NCBI GenBank assembly: GCA_018818425.1
Contig: JAHISB010000005.1
Coordinates: forward strand, 1 to 52,766
DNA: 52,766 nucleotides
Origin: Patescibacteria group bacterium
Lineage (GTDB): Bacteria > Patescibacteriota > Patescibacteriia > UBA1558 > UBA10009
Direction: 5' to 3'
Notes under the pieces: generated by a model
Databases searched by the model: none
The model's input: only the letters and a program-made list of their open reading frames with translations
Told to the model about the DNA's origin: nothing
Translations under genes and position numbers: made by a program
Shown here: positions 22,815 through 32,012 of the stretch, in pieces
How positions within the stretch are numbered: the stretch's first letter is position 1
Layout: the number at the start of each line of letters is the position of its first letter

Positions 22815-23258
22815 ATGGAAAACGTTTTCAAAACAATGAGTAAAGTGCCCATGTGGGCAAGGATCGTAATTGTGATTGTGGTAGGAAGTTGTTGCTGGGT
22901 GGCAGGATGGAACATCTATCAGAACGATTTGGCTGCTTCAAATTTTGATGCTGTCACTTCGGATCTGATCGACCTGTCTGCTCGGGCGCAACAGTACTAC
23001 CGCCATTCTGTAGAAATGGATGGTGGAGGAGGTAGCTTTACTCTCCTAAACATATATCACATCGCAGAACCCACGGCTGTAATGGAGGGGGCTCTGCGTA
23101 ACGAGAATGGATCATATACTATCCTAAAAGGAGGAACAAAAAATTCCGTCACCATTCAAGGCATTGGCTATGAAGACAGCGATGGCGATGGAACACCCTG
23201 CACCGCACAGGTGCAGGTCTGGAAGGACAGCTTGTCGGTAACCCCCATCAATAGATGA
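22815..23258 (+). CDS. Pilin-like membrane-anchored small protein
   Basis: The 147-aa protein has a short positive start, one hydrophobic segment (MWARIVIVIVVGSCCWVAGW, about residues 13-32), then a helix (LIDLSARAQQYYRH) and a small beta-rich end with VTIQGIGYEDSDGDG and a single Cys in GTPCTAQVQVW. This resembles minor pseudopilins, where an N-terminal helix continues into a soluble head, but the prepilin cleavage site (G/A then FTLIE) is not obvious. Codon use is richer in CTG, GCG and CAG than in its neighbours. It is monocistronic with a consensus promoter, perfect AGGAGG and its own terminator, suggesting high expression and perhaps transfer. Confidence 0.65.
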   Translation: MENVFKTMSKVPMWARIVIVIVVGSCCWVAGWNIYQNDLAASNFDAVTSDLIDLSARAQQYYRHSVEMDGGGGSFTLLNIYHIAEPTAVMEGALRNENGSYTILKGGTKNSVTIQGIGYEDSDGDGTPCTAQVQVWKDSLSVTPINR

Positions 23259-23273
23259 CGAGGGTTACAGACG

Positions 23274-23300
23274 AAGGGAGCACAAAACAGCTCCCTTTTT
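23274..23300 (+). terminator. Terminator of the pilin-like gene
   Basis: AAGGGAGC (23274-23281) pairs with GCTCCCTT (23290-23297), followed by TTTTATTTATTT. The hairpin begins 15 nt after the stop codon and ends just before the convergent dipeptidase gene. Confidence 0.85.
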
Positions 23301-23303
23301 TAT

Positions 23304-24011
23304 TTATTTGAATTTATATCTGATGAGTTTATTATCTTTTATCTGGTCGTAGATCGCCTTTTTTTTATTGTAAAATATAGCCCAGTCTTTGGCGCCGTAA
23401 GAAAAATGCCACCATTCGCTGGGCAGGTTATAAAAATTTTCTCTGGCCATTTCCTTAAATAATATCTGCCTGTTGGCCAGAGCCAAAGGCGATAAACAAG
23501 GATAAAGAGAATATGATTTAACCGATGAATCGCCAATTCGGCTGCCCAGCCACAGCTCCCTGTTGGTTTTTTGATTAACCAAAGTTACATCCACTGCCCC
23601 GCCGGTCGGATGAAACGCGGTTTGGGGGCTGGCCACAAAAATATCGGCCAGGCGCTCTATTTCGCGCTTAGATAATCGGGGGCGCTTTCTTTTTTGTAAT
23701 TTGATTTCTTGCTCCCAGTATAACTGCTGGGTTTTTTGAAACCTGTAACCGTCAACAATTTTTAGCTTTAGCCCCTGTTTATTAAGGCGCCCGGCAATCT
23801 TTTTAAGCTTATGGGCAACTGCCTGGCGGACAAAGATGGTTTTACAGCCATTACATAGAACATCTGGCTTGGAAGCTAAAACAAATAATGGCAAGATTTC
23901 CTGTAAATCCACCAACGGTTCGCCGTTATCTGCCACAGGAAATTTTATTAGCTTCTCCCTGCTGATAAAGCTTTTCTCCAGCTGCTGGGCAATAATCTGG
24001 TTTTTGGTCAT
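23304..24011 (-). CDS. D-Ala-D-Ala dipeptidase, VanX/DdpX-like (M15D)
   Basis: The 235-aa protein has the M15D zinc motifs: SxHxxGxAxD seen as TAFHPTGGAVDVTL near residue 150, the catalytic Glu and third His in LPSEWWHFSYGAKDW near residue 205, and the Arg-containing KIVDGYRFQKTQQ. Such enzymes cleave D-Ala-D-Ala or tailor peptidoglycan stems. There is no signal peptide, so it may act in the cytoplasm on recycled dipeptide. No VanA/VanH or sensor genes are nearby, so a resistance role is unlikely. It lies downstream of prfB with a 56-nt gap. Confidence 0.85.
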   Translation of the reverse strand: MTKNQIIAQQLEKSFISREKLIKFPVADNGEPLVDLQEILPLFVLASKPDVLCNGCKTIFVRQAVAHKLKKIAGRLNKQGLKLKIVDGYRFQKTQQLYWEQEIKLQKRKRPRLSKREIERLADIFVASPQTAFHPTGGAVDVTLVNQKTNRELWLGSRIGDSSVKSYSLYPCLSPLALANRQILFKEMARENFYNLPSEWWHFSYGAKDWAIFYNKKKAIYDQIKDNKLIRYKFK

Positions 24012-24067
24012 ATCTAAAATAATTGAGATTAAGCAGCGCTGTCTTCTTTGGCTGACTAACCGCCAGG

Positions 24068-25162
24068 TTATTTAATCTGACTTCTTAAATAAGCTTCAAT
24101 AAATCCATCAAGCTCGCCGTCCAGAACTTTTTCCGGATTTGTTTCTTCGTAATCGGTGCGGTGGTCTTTGACCATTTTATATGGGTGAAGCACATAAGAG
24201 CGGATCTGGTTGCCCCAAGCCGCTTCGGTAAATTCGCCGCGCAGGCGCTGGCGTTCTTCATCAAGTTTGGCCTCGTTATATTTTACCAGCTTTCCTTTTA
24301 AATACTTTAAGGCAGTTTCTTTATTTTGATGCTGGGAGCGTTCGTTTTGGCAGGTGGCTTTAATGCCTGTTGGCAAATGGGTGATTCTGACGGCTGAATC
24401 GGTAGTGTTGACGCTTTGACCGCCATGGCCCGAAGCGCGAAAAACATCAATCCGCAAATCATCGTCTTTGATTTCTAATTCCGACTCCTGCTCTATTTCG
24501 GGAATGACTTCCGCCATGGCAAACGAGGTGTGCCGGGCGTGGTCGGCATCAAAAGGCGAAATTCTGACCAAACGGTGGACGCCGCTCTCGGCTTTTAAAT
24601 AGCCGTGAGAATAATATCCTTTAACTTCCAACGTTACTGATTTTATTCCCGCTTCGGCGCCTTTGGATTGATCGATGATTGTTGCTTTCCAGCCACGACT
24701 TTCGAAGAACCTCAGATACATGCGTAATAACATCTCAGCCCAGTCCTGCGCATCCACTCCGCCGGCGCCGGCATAAATAGAAAGAATGGCATTGCTGGAA
24801 TCGTATTTATTATTGAGGACCGTTAACAATTCCAGTTGTTCAAATTTTTTACTTAACTGGCTTAATTGATCTTCTATTTCTTCGTTCAAATTGACTGACT
24901 GGTCTTTATCATCTTCTTTAGCCAAAGCTAACAGCTCGCTGACTTGGTTTTCTAGAACTTCCCATTCTTTTATTTCTTCTTTTAAATCAGCGACCTTTTT
25001 GGATATCCAGGCAGCTCGCTCCTGATTATCCCAAAAACCTTCCTGGTTCATTTCTGATTCCAGATTTTTTATTTCAGAATTTTTTGATTCAAGATTAATT
25101 TTTGATTTTAAATCCTTAATCCTAAATCCTAAATCCTCAATTTTATCTACGAGTTCTTTCAT
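24068..25162 (-). CDS. prfB: Peptide chain release factor 2
   Basis: RF2 ends translation at UGA and UAA. The 364-aa protein shows the codon-recognition tripeptide SPF in VRISPFDADHARH and the catalytic GGQ in RASGHGGQSVNTTDSAVR. ATG at 25162 (MKELVDKIEDLG) is chosen; the longer frame upstream is encoded by a GATACACGATACG-type word repeat. There is no programmed frameshift site (CTTTGAC) near the start, unlike many prfB genes. A working RF2 means UGA is a stop here, so this organism does not use the UGA-glycine code of Gracilibacteria and Absconditabacteria. Confidence 0.95.
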   Translation of the reverse strand: MKELVDKIEDLGFRIKDLKSKINLESKNSEIKNLESEMNQEGFWDNQERAAWISKKVADLKEEIKEWEVLENQVSELLALAKEDDKDQSVNLNEEIEDQLSQLSKKFEQLELLTVLNNKYDSSNAILSIYAGAGGVDAQDWAEMLLRMYLRFFESRGWKATIIDQSKGAEAGIKSVTLEVKGYYSHGYLKAESGVHRLVRISPFDADHARHTSFAMAEVIPEIEQESELEIKDDDLRIDVFRASGHGGQSVNTTDSAVRITHLPTGIKATCQNERSQHQNKETALKYLKGKLVKYNEAKLDEERQRLRGEFTEAAWGNQIRSYVLHPYKMVKDHRTDYEETNPEKVLDGELDGFIEAYLRSQIK

Positions 25163-25200
25163 ATGATACATGATACACGATACGTGACACGTGATTATTC
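25163..25200. repeat. Word repeat (GATACACGATACGTGACACG)
   Basis: Drifting tandem words GATACATGATACACGATACG lie directly before the prfB start. The same vocabulary (CGATACACGATATACG) occurs at 9408-9424 in the leader of the 54-aa gene. Confidence 0.45.
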
Positions 25201-25225
25201 TAGCAAATCTGACGATTTTCAGCAA

Positions 25226-25260
25226 TTCAAAAAGCCCCGCTTGAGTTCAGGCAGGGCTTT
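25226..25260 (-). terminator. Terminator after the Clp-like gene
   Basis: On the - strand AAAGCCCTGC pairs with GCGGGGCTTT (one mismatch) around a 10-nt loop, followed by TTG. It separates the Clp-like gene from prfB. Confidence 0.7.
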
Positions 25261-25274
25261 GTTTTAATGATTAT

Positions 25275-25320
25275 TTGACTTATAGTCCTTAATCCTCAGT
25301 CCTCAGTCCTTAGTCCTCAA
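25275..25320. repeat. Word repeat (AGTCCTCAGTCCTTAGTCC)
   Basis: Tandem AGTCCTTAATCCTCAGTCC words with drift end at the stop of the Clp-like gene. Only one orientation is present, so it is one arm without a partner. Confidence 0.45.
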
Positions 25321-26268
25321 TCACACCGCTTTATTCGTCTCCGCCCATTCATCATGAACTTCTTGAACCACCTTAAGGGCAACTTCTGGATTTATCTGGC
25401 TCCGGCCGTTTCTGATTAACTGCAAGCTGACCTTGGCCGCGGCTTCGTCCATTAAGTCTATGGCTTTATCCGGATACATCCTGCCTTTAATGTCGCTGGC
25501 CAGTTCAACGATATCATCAATAATTTCGTTAGGAATCCTAACTTTATGATACTCTTCGTATTTTTGTTTAATGCCCATCAAGATATCAATGGTTTCTTCT
25601 TTAGTCGGCTCATCAACTATAATCGGATGGAAGCGGCGCTCTAAAGTAACATCGGGCTCAATGTATTTTTTAAATTCGCTGATGGTGGTGGCGCCAACAA
25701 CCTGCAATTCTCCCCGGGCCAGCGCTGGCTTTAAAATATCCACGGCATTGATGGCGCCGGTGGCTTCGCCGGCTCCGGAAATAGAATGAATTTCGTCAAT
25801 AAACAAAATAATTTCTCTTTCCCGAAAAATTATCTCGTTAACAATTTTTTTCAACCTCTCCTCAAATTCGCCCCGATACTTGGTGCCGGCAACAATGCCG
25901 CTTAAATCCAAAGCTAAAACTTTTTTATTTAAAATAACTTCCGGCACTTTCTTTTTAATAATGGCGTCTGCCAAACCCTCCACAATCGCTGTTTTGCCAA
26001 CGCCGGCTTCACCCAACAAAACCGGATTGTTTTTTGTTCGGCGTGATAAAACCTGGATGACTTTGGTGATTTCTTCTTCTCTGCCAATAACCGGGTCCAG
26101 CTTGCCTTCCTGAGCCAGCTTGGTTAAATCCCTGGCATAAAGCATTAAAATAGAACCTCCTTGGCCGGCGGATTTGCTAAGCAGTTTAAATAAACCTTTA
26201 TTTCTGCTTAAATAAAACAGAAAGGCCAAAGCTACAATTACAATAATGCCGATTGTCCAATAATTCAT
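25321..26268 (-). CDS. Membrane-anchored single-ring ClpC/ClpB-type AAA+ ATPase
   Basis: The 315-aa protein begins with a membrane helix ([18 protein letters not shown]), then a short linker, then the first AAA+ module (D1) of Clp/Hsp100: [20 protein letters not shown], Walker [10 protein letters not shown] near residue 78, pore-loop [12 protein letters not shown], Walker [10 protein letters not shown], sensor-1 VVGATT, arginine finger region TLERRF and the small lid domain. The usual Clp N-domain, the second ATPase ring and any ClpP-binding loop are missing; normal family length is about 750-860 aa. It may therefore pull membrane or periplasmic-side substrates rather than feed ClpP. It is followed by its own terminator. 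Confidence 0.85.
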   Translation of the reverse strand: MNYWTIGIIVIVALAFLFYLSRNKGLFKLLSKSAGQGGSILMLYARDLTKLAQEGKLDPVIGREEEITKVIQVLSRRTKNNPVLLGEAGVGKTAIVEGLADAIIKKKVPEVILNKKVLALDLSGIVAGTKYRGEFEERLKKIVNEIIFREREIILFIDEIHSISGAGEATGAINAVDILKPALARGELQVVGATTISEFKKYIEPDVTLERRFHPIIVDEPTKEETIDILMGIKQKYEEYHKVRIPNEIIDDIVELASDIKGRMYPDKAIDLMDEAAAKVSLQLIRNGRSQINPEVALKVVQEVHDEWAETNKAV

Positions 26269-26297
26269 ATTTTTTATAAAAGTAAATTAAGACTGTA

Positions 26298-29054
26298 TTA
26301 AAAACCTATTTCTGTTCCTGCATTTGGTGCCACAGAAGGTATAGGCGTTAAAAAACATTGAGGAAGATATTGTAAAGTAAATACTTGAACTCGATGATTC
26401 GTTGTATCCATAACATATAGCTTATTCTCAGCATAATCCACTCCTGTAACTCCAAGGAACTGGCCGGGCTCGGAACCATAAGAACTCAGTGTGGATACAT
26501 GATTCCAATCAGTATCAAACACTTGAACTCGTTTACTTAAATAATTATTATCTGTAATAAATATTCTATCATTATTTACGGCAATACCATTTGGCTGAAA
26601 AAACTGACCTGTGCCATAACCATAAGAGCCGAAAGTAGTTATAAAATTACCCTCTAAATCAAATGTTTGAATGCGGTCATTTCCCCGATCAGTCACATAT
26701 ATTTTCCCACCACTTACAGATATATCATAAGGTGTATCAAATTGTCCATTACCAGGGCCCGAAGAACCGAAAGTATTTATAAAATTGCCATCTAAATCAA
26801 ATGTTTGAATGCGGTCGCTACTTCTGTCAGTAACATATATTATATTATCAAACACATCAATCCCATAAGCAGAGACGAACTGACCATTTCCTGTGCCACA
26901 AGAACCGAAAGTATTTATAAAATTGCCATCTAAATCAAATGTTTGAATACGGCAGTTTACAAAATCCGCTACATAAATAATATCTTCGTATATTTCAATA
27001 CCTTCGGGAGATCTAAGTTGTCCATTCCCATACCCCCAGGTACCAAATTGGTCCAAATAATTTCCATCAAGATCAAAAATCTGTACATTATTAAGATCGG
27101 AATCAGTAACATAAATTCTATCATTTTCTACGGCAACGTGATTTGGCCAATCAAATTGCCCATATCCACTACCAGATGAACCAAAAGCTAATAAAAATTC
27201 ATATGATTCAACTGTTTCTTCTAAGAAATCCCGGTGATTATTACAACAAGTTCCTTGAATAGGATATTCCCCAGCATTATCTCCACAGCAAGAAACCTGG
27301 CCAAATGTTGTGTAATCACCAAATGGCACAACTTCACCACTAAAAAGCATTGGATAACTACCACAAACATAATCCTCTGGACAAGTTCCAATAATATCAT
27401 TGGCATCATCACAATCGGGCTCTTCTTCGCCCAAACAAGAAACAGGGCAATCAGCCGGTTTATCTGGAGTTATGCCCCACCAACAGTAGCCATCACTATC
27501 AACGTCAGTACAGACAATTGAATATGGAGGCTCATTTACGGGTGGGTAAAGCGGTGTATTAACTAAATAAGCATCAGTATCATTAGCGAAATCTTCACTG
27601 GGTATTACAAACTTACCATAGCCATTTTCACCCCAATAATTACCCCAGCTATTTTTAAATATATAATAAATAGTTCCTATTAAAGGATCGTTTTCTAGAA
27701 TTTCGAAACTAAGTCCAACTACTTCACCGCTATAATATGTGTCAGATACTACTTCACCAAAACCAACTAGAGTCATAACATGCCACCAAGGGTCATAGGT
27801 AATTCCTTGAGGGCCATTTTCTAATAAAGCAGCTTTAATTTCAAACTCTTTATTTAATTCCATAACAGGGTAAGTAGTCCGCCAAAGCCTGTCTTGCCAA
27901 TCAGTGCACCTGTTAGCACAAGGATCATTTTGCCCAGTATAAGGAAAACAGTCTTCATCAACTACTCCTGTCAATGAAATGGTGGCTAAGGCACTTTCCG
28001 GATCACCTCCTGTACTACAACTTGTTGAGCCACTACTACAAGAAACTAAATCTTGTTCCGAAAGATCAATATCTAAGTGCTGGTTATAGTTAAGATTTAT
28101 TACAGATTCAACAGCACCAACTGTACCAAAAGCCCAACAACTAGCGCAAGAAAGCTGATTCGTAACTGGTGTCATCCAGTCTTGGCCATGCCTATCGCGC
28201 CAATCAAAGATAAAAGGATTTTCTGGATCAAAGTCCAAATTTGATTTCTCTCCTTTAAATGAATCTGCACTTTCACAGAAAGGAAAATAACCTGCTTTGT
28301 AATATAAAAATCCACAAGTATTAGGCAAATTGCCTTTGAACAGTTTTTCTTTTTCTGTAAATGAAAGTTTAGAGACTCCGGTATCTCCTGCAATCCAATT
28401 AAATTCTTGTTCTTTAATTCTTTGATTTAATCTATTGATTTTAGCAGTGTGTTGTTCATCTTTTATCTGCTCTTTTGTTTTAGTTAAAGTTTTATCTGCT
28501 GTTAGGTATTTGACTTGATTGATAGTCAGTTTTGCTTCTTTAATTTGAATTTCTAATGATGCTGGGTTTAATGGATCTAAATGGCAAGTTTCTTCGCAGA
28601 TATCTGAAAAGTTTAAGTTATTATCTTTTAAAAGTTCATCCGTATTAAAAACAAGGTGTCTGTTACCTTGTGAATCTTTTAAAATGATTCTGGCGTAACT
28701 GTTACGGTTATTGAGTTCTACGCTACCAGAGACTGAAAAGGCAATAATGTTTTTATTGATATCTAAAACTATCTTTTGGTCTTCGCTGAAATATTTATTG
28801 ACTGACAAAACTCCCATGATATCTTCTGTTGGTACAGAAAAAGCTGGTCTGGTTTCGTTTGATACCCGGGCCGTGGCTGGTAAAACTTCTTGTGAATTTT
28901 CTTTATTTACTAAGCTCTCAAAACTTTTTACTCCTATTAAAGCAAAATTAAAAAACATCACAGCGCCTACTATACAAATAGTGCCTAATAGTAAAGCTTG
29001 AGATAAGTTTATCTTGGTTTTAGTGATAGTTGTTTGTTCAACATTATTTAACAT
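26298..29054 (-). CDS. Papain-like cysteine protease with NHL beta-propeller, membrane anchored
   Basis: The 918-aa protein has an N-terminal membrane helix (ALLLGTICIVGAVMFFNFAL), a stalk, then a C1A peptidase domain: the Gln/Cys motif NQLSCASCWAFG near residue 304, His in WWHVMTLVGFG near residue 425, and Asn in FKNSWGNYWGENGYG near residue 466. A Cys/Asp-rich linker (DVDSDGYCWWGITP) leads to about six NHL repeats (residues 620-905), each with YVTD...N.RIQ.FD..G, predicted to form a beta propeller. Such proteases are common in eukaryotes and scattered in bacteria. It could degrade surface or host proteins. It is divergently placed to glnA. Confidence 0.9.
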   Translation of the reverse strand: MLNNVEQTTITKTKINLSQALLLGTICIVGAVMFFNFALIGVKSFESLVNKENSQEVLPATARVSNETRPAFSVPTEDIMGVLSVNKYFSEDQKIVLDINKNIIAFSVSGSVELNNRNSYARIILKDSQGNRHLVFNTDELLKDNNLNFSDICEETCHLDPLNPASLEIQIKEAKLTINQVKYLTADKTLTKTKEQIKDEQHTAKINRLNQRIKEQEFNWIAGDTGVSKLSFTEKEKLFKGNLPNTCGFLYYKAGYFPFCESADSFKGEKSNLDFDPENPFIFDWRDRHGQDWMTPVTNQLSCASCWAFGTVGAVESVINLNYNQHLDIDLSEQDLVSCSSGSTSCSTGGDPESALATISLTGVVDEDCFPYTGQNDPCANRCTDWQDRLWRTTYPVMELNKEFEIKAALLENGPQGITYDPWWHVMTLVGFGEVVSDTYYSGEVVGLSFEILENDPLIGTIYYIFKNSWGNYWGENGYGKFVIPSEDFANDTDAYLVNTPLYPPVNEPPYSIVCTDVDSDGYCWWGITPDKPADCPVSCLGEEEPDCDDANDIIGTCPEDYVCGSYPMLFSGEVVPFGDYTTFGQVSCCGDNAGEYPIQGTCCNNHRDFLEETVESYEFLLAFGSSGSGYGQFDWPNHVAVENDRIYVTDSDLNNVQIFDLDGNYLDQFGTWGYGNGQLRSPEGIEIYEDIIYVADFVNCRIQTFDLDGNFINTFGSCGTGNGQFVSAYGIDVFDNIIYVTDRSSDRIQTFDLDGNFINTFGSSGPGNGQFDTPYDISVSGGKIYVTDRGNDRIQTFDLEGNFITTFGSYGYGTGQFFQPNGIAVNNDRIFITDNNYLSKRVQVFDTDWNHVSTLSSYGSEPGQFLGVTGVDYAENKLYVMDTTNHRVQVFTLQYLPQCFLTPIPSVAPNAGTEIGF

Positions 29055-29212
29055 AAAAAATGGGTAATTTTAAACTGCTTTACTACTTGATATTACTAAA
29101 ATTATTGATTTTTGGCAATATAAAAACTATCTCTTACTTATCCCCAATTCCTTATTTGCTAATACTCAAATCTTTAACTAAAATATGGATATTATTTTTA
29201 ATTCTTTGTTTT

Positions 29213-30529
29213 ATGAATTTAGAACAAATCGAAGACCTTATTAAGCAAGACGGGATCAAGACAATTATCCTGCAATTTTCCGATTTAACCGGCAGGGTTA
29301 AAGTGGTGGAAACGGAAGCTAACCGCTTTAAAGATATTGTAACGGCCGGGGCCTGGTACGACGGCTCGTCAGTTGAGGGCCACGCCCGCATTTACGAAAG
29401 CGACATGTTATTAAAGCCGGACCTTGATACTTTTGCCGTTCTGCCTTGGACCAATACCGACTTTAAATCGGCCAGGGTAATTTGCGATATTTTTACTACC
29501 GATGGACAGCCCTTTAGCGGCGACCCCAGGTACATTCTTAAAAGGGTCCTTAACGAAGCCAGGGAGATGGGCTTTGAATATTTTACCGCCGCTGAACTGG
29601 AATTCTTTTTGTTTGAAAGAAGCCAATTGCCCAAATTAACCCCTCATGACCGTAAAGGTTATTTTGATTACACGCCGGTCAGCCGGGCTTCCAGAATCTG
29701 CAGAAGGGTAATGGATTCTCTTAAAGCTTTCGGCATCAAGGGAGAAAGCTATCATCACGAAGTGGCCGAAGGCCAGCACGAAATTGATATTCGCTATGAT
29801 AAGGCTTTAAAAAGCGCTGACAATGTTTTAACCGTTAAAGCCGCTCTCAAGGCCTATGCCAACGACGAAACTTTAAAAATTACCTTTATGCCCAAGCCCC
29901 TGCAGGGAGTGAATGGCTCGGGCATGCATATTCATCAAAGTTTGTTTAAGAATGATCAAAATACTTTTTATGATTCTGGCGATGAATATCAGCTTTCATC
30001 AGCCGCTTATAACTTTTTGGCCGGACAGTTATACCACGCTCGGGCTTTAGCCGCCATTACTTCGCCGACCATCAATTCCTACAAGCGCCTGGTGCCGGGC
30101 TACGAAGCGCCGGTAAATATCTGCTGGGGGCGGATCAACCGTTCAGCTTTAATTAGAATCCCCCAGGTCAGCCAAGGCAAAGAACAGTCCACCAGAATGG
30201 AATTAAGGTGCCCCGACCCTTCGGCTAATCCATATCTGGCTTTTGCCGCTATGTTGGCCTGCGGGCTTGACGGCCTTAAAAATAACTTAAGGCCCTCTGA
30301 ACCGGTGGAAGAAAACGTTTATTTGCTAAACAACAACGAAAGGTTAAAAAGAGGAATTAAAACTCTGCCGGCCAACCTAGCCGTGGCCATAGAAGAATTA
30401 AGCCGCGATGAGGTTTTAAAAAATTTATTAGGACAGCATGCCTATGCCGCCATTATCCAAGCCGCTAAAAAAGATATTGACGAAGCCAGGCTAGAAGTAA
30501 CGCCTTGGGAAGTGAATAGATATCTTTAA
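29213..30529 (+). CDS. glnA: Glutamine synthetase, type I
   Basis: GlnA joins ammonia to glutamate using ATP. The 438-aa protein shows the metal-binding YDGSSVEGHARIYESDMLL, ELEFFLFE, HHEVAEGQHEIDI, the His motif NGSGMHIHQSLF, and the RIPQVSQGKEQSTRMELRCP and DPSANPYLAFAAML blocks of GS-I. The adenylylation motif NLYDLPPE is not seen, so covalent control by GlnE is unlikely. ATG at 29213 (MNLEQIEDLI) is chosen: the preceding 51 codons are hydrophobic, AT-rich and unlike the family. It is one of the few + strand genes here and stands alone, divergent from the protease. Confidence 0.93.
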   Translation: MNLEQIEDLIKQDGIKTIILQFSDLTGRVKVVETEANRFKDIVTAGAWYDGSSVEGHARIYESDMLLKPDLDTFAVLPWTNTDFKSARVICDIFTTDGQPFSGDPRYILKRVLNEAREMGFEYFTAAELEFFLFERSQLPKLTPHDRKGYFDYTPVSRASRICRRVMDSLKAFGIKGESYHHEVAEGQHEIDIRYDKALKSADNVLTVKAALKAYANDETLKITFMPKPLQGVNGSGMHIHQSLFKNDQNTFYDSGDEYQLSSAAYNFLAGQLYHARALAAITSPTINSYKRLVPGYEAPVNICWGRINRSALIRIPQVSQGKEQSTRMELRCPDPSANPYLAFAAMLACGLDGLKNNLRPSEPVEENVYLLNNNERLKRGIKTLPANLAVAIEELSRDEVLKNLLGQHAYAAIIQAAKKDIDEARLEVTPWEVNRYL

Positions 30530-30532
30530 AAA

Positions 30533-30652
30533 AATTCCAAGAACTAAAATAAAAAGAACCAAACAAATCAGAATAACCAAAATTAAAATTATTATTATTA
30601 TTAATTTTGAATATTGTTTGGTTCTTTTTAGTTTAGATTCTTGATGATTTTT
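30533..30652. repeat. Gene-less inverted repeat of the AAGAACCAAACAA family
   Basis: AAAAAGAACCAAACAA (30551-30566) pairs exactly with TTGTTTGGTTCTTTTT (30614-30629), and the match continues outward with gaps (CCAAGAACTAAAA against TAGTTTAGATTCTTG). The centre is an ATT-rich triplet run. The core word is the one flanking the four-helix-bundle gene at 11982-12400. Confidence 0.65.
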
Positions 30653-30656
30653 CTGA

Positions 30657-31949
30657 TTATTCCTCAAACTCTGCTAATTCCACATTGACTGCTTTCTCTT
30701 TCCCGTCGTGCCAAATTTTAAGAGTAATAACATCGCCCGGCTGGTATTTAGCTATTTCTTTAGACAAAGGATTGTCAGCATTTAGCTTGACGCCGTTTAA
30801 TTCTAAAATAATATCATTTTCTTCCAAGCCGGCAATGTCTGCCGGGCTGCCGGGCATTACCGCCAGTTCTGATGCGGTACTGCCTCTGGCTAATAAAGCG
30901 CCATAGTCAACGGCTATCTGATTTTCTTCGGCGATCTGTTCATTAAGCATAGCATACCTTACGCCCAAAAACGGCCTGACGATTTTGCCGTTTTCAATGA
31001 CGCTGGCAATTAACGTCTTGGCGCTGTTAATGGGAATGGCAAAACCGATTAATTGTCCCTGCTGATTAACGGCTGTATTGATGCCGATTACCTGTCCTTG
31101 GAGGTTAATTAACGGTCCGCCGGAATTGCCGGGATTAATGGCCGCATCGGTTTGAATTACGCCCTGTAATTCTTCTGATTGGCCGCCGCCGCCGGCCACA
31201 ATATCCCGGCCCATGCCCGAAACAATGCCTTTGGTTACGCTGTTGGAATATTCGCCCAAAGCATAGCCGATGGCAATGACCGTTTGGCCTATCTCGATTT
31301 TATCGGAATCGCCCAGCTCAATAACCGGCAGATTATCGGCTTCTATTTTTAAGAAAGCGATATCGTTAAAAGGGTCGCGACCCACTACGCTAGCATCATA
31401 GCGTGAACCATCGGTCAGAATAACCGAATACTCCGCTTCGGTATCGCTGACTACGTGCTTATTAGTTAAGATCAAGCCGTCGGAATTAATGATAAAACCG
31501 GTGCCGCCGCCGACCTCTGTTTTTTCTTTAGGGCCGGGGATTGGTTGCTGCGGCGCTTTAAAATTAAAATCAAACGGGAAACTGAAAATATCTCCAAAAG
31601 GAAAGCCCGGGCCGCTGAAATTATAATACTGCTGAAGCTCTTTAGTCACGATGATGCTGACCACGGCCGGCGTAACTTTCTGCACCGCTTGAGTGGTTAA
31701 ATTTTCCTCTTCCATAATAACCGCCTGGCCGCCGGAGAGCTGCTGATTAATGTTCTGATTACTCTCGGTCGGATTAATAATCTTAGTGATGCCCAAAGGG
31801 TTAGTTAACCAGTTGGTAAAAGAACTGGGGAAAATACTGCTGGTTAAAAAACCGGCTACACCGCCGGTTATTCCGCCGACAATTAAACTTATAACTACAA
31901 CGGTAATCAAATATCCTTGAGGATATTTTTTTTCTTTATTGTTCTTCAT
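30657..31949 (-). CDS. HtrA/DegP-like serine protease with PDZ domain
   Basis: HtrA proteins degrade or chaperone damaged extracytoplasmic proteins. The 430-aa protein has a membrane helix (ITVVVISLIVGGITGGVAGF), a linker, then a trypsin-like domain with His in ILTNKHVVSD, Asp in DPFNDIAFLKIEA and Ser in DAAINPGNSGGPL. One C-terminal PDZ domain follows (ELAVMPGSPADIAGLEENDI), with LNADNPLSKEIAKYQPGD at its end. This is the normal HtrA-like order and length. The gene starts downstream of a remarkable 24-bp perfect hairpin at 32013-32064. Confidence 0.95.
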   Translation of the reverse strand: MKNNKEKKYPQGYLITVVVISLIVGGITGGVAGFLTSSIFPSSFTNWLTNPLGITKIINPTESNQNINQQLSGGQAVIMEEENLTTQAVQKVTPAVVSIIVTKELQQYYNFSGPGFPFGDIFSFPFDFNFKAPQQPIPGPKEKTEVGGGTGFIINSDGLILTNKHVVSDTEAEYSVILTDGSRYDASVVGRDPFNDIAFLKIEADNLPVIELGDSDKIEIGQTVIAIGYALGEYSNSVTKGIVSGMGRDIVAGGGGQSEELQGVIQTDAAINPGNSGGPLINLQGQVIGINTAVNQQGQLIGFAIPINSAKTLIASVIENGKIVRPFLGVRYAMLNEQIAEENQIAVDYGALLARGSTASELAVMPGSPADIAGLEENDIILELNGVKLNADNPLSKEIAKYQPGDVITLKIWHDGKEKAVNVELAEFEE

Positions 31950-32012
31950 AAAAATAATGTTTAGGTTTAATAATTATCTGATTTTTATAACTTTAATGAT
32001 TCTATTATTTTG

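Noticed and set aside
23304-24011. Vancomycin-resistance role for the VanX-like gene
   Set aside because: No VanA/VanH ligase-dehydrogenase or VanRS genes are present; cell-wall turnover is simpler.
25163-25225. Longer N-terminus for prfB
   Set aside because: The added codons come from a GATACACGATACG word repeat and do not match RF2; MKELVDK at 25162 fits the family.
29060-29212. Longer N-terminus for glnA resembling a membrane segment
   Set aside because: Glutamine synthetase is cytoplasmic, the stretch is simply AT-rich upstream DNA, and MNLEQIEDLI is a normal start.
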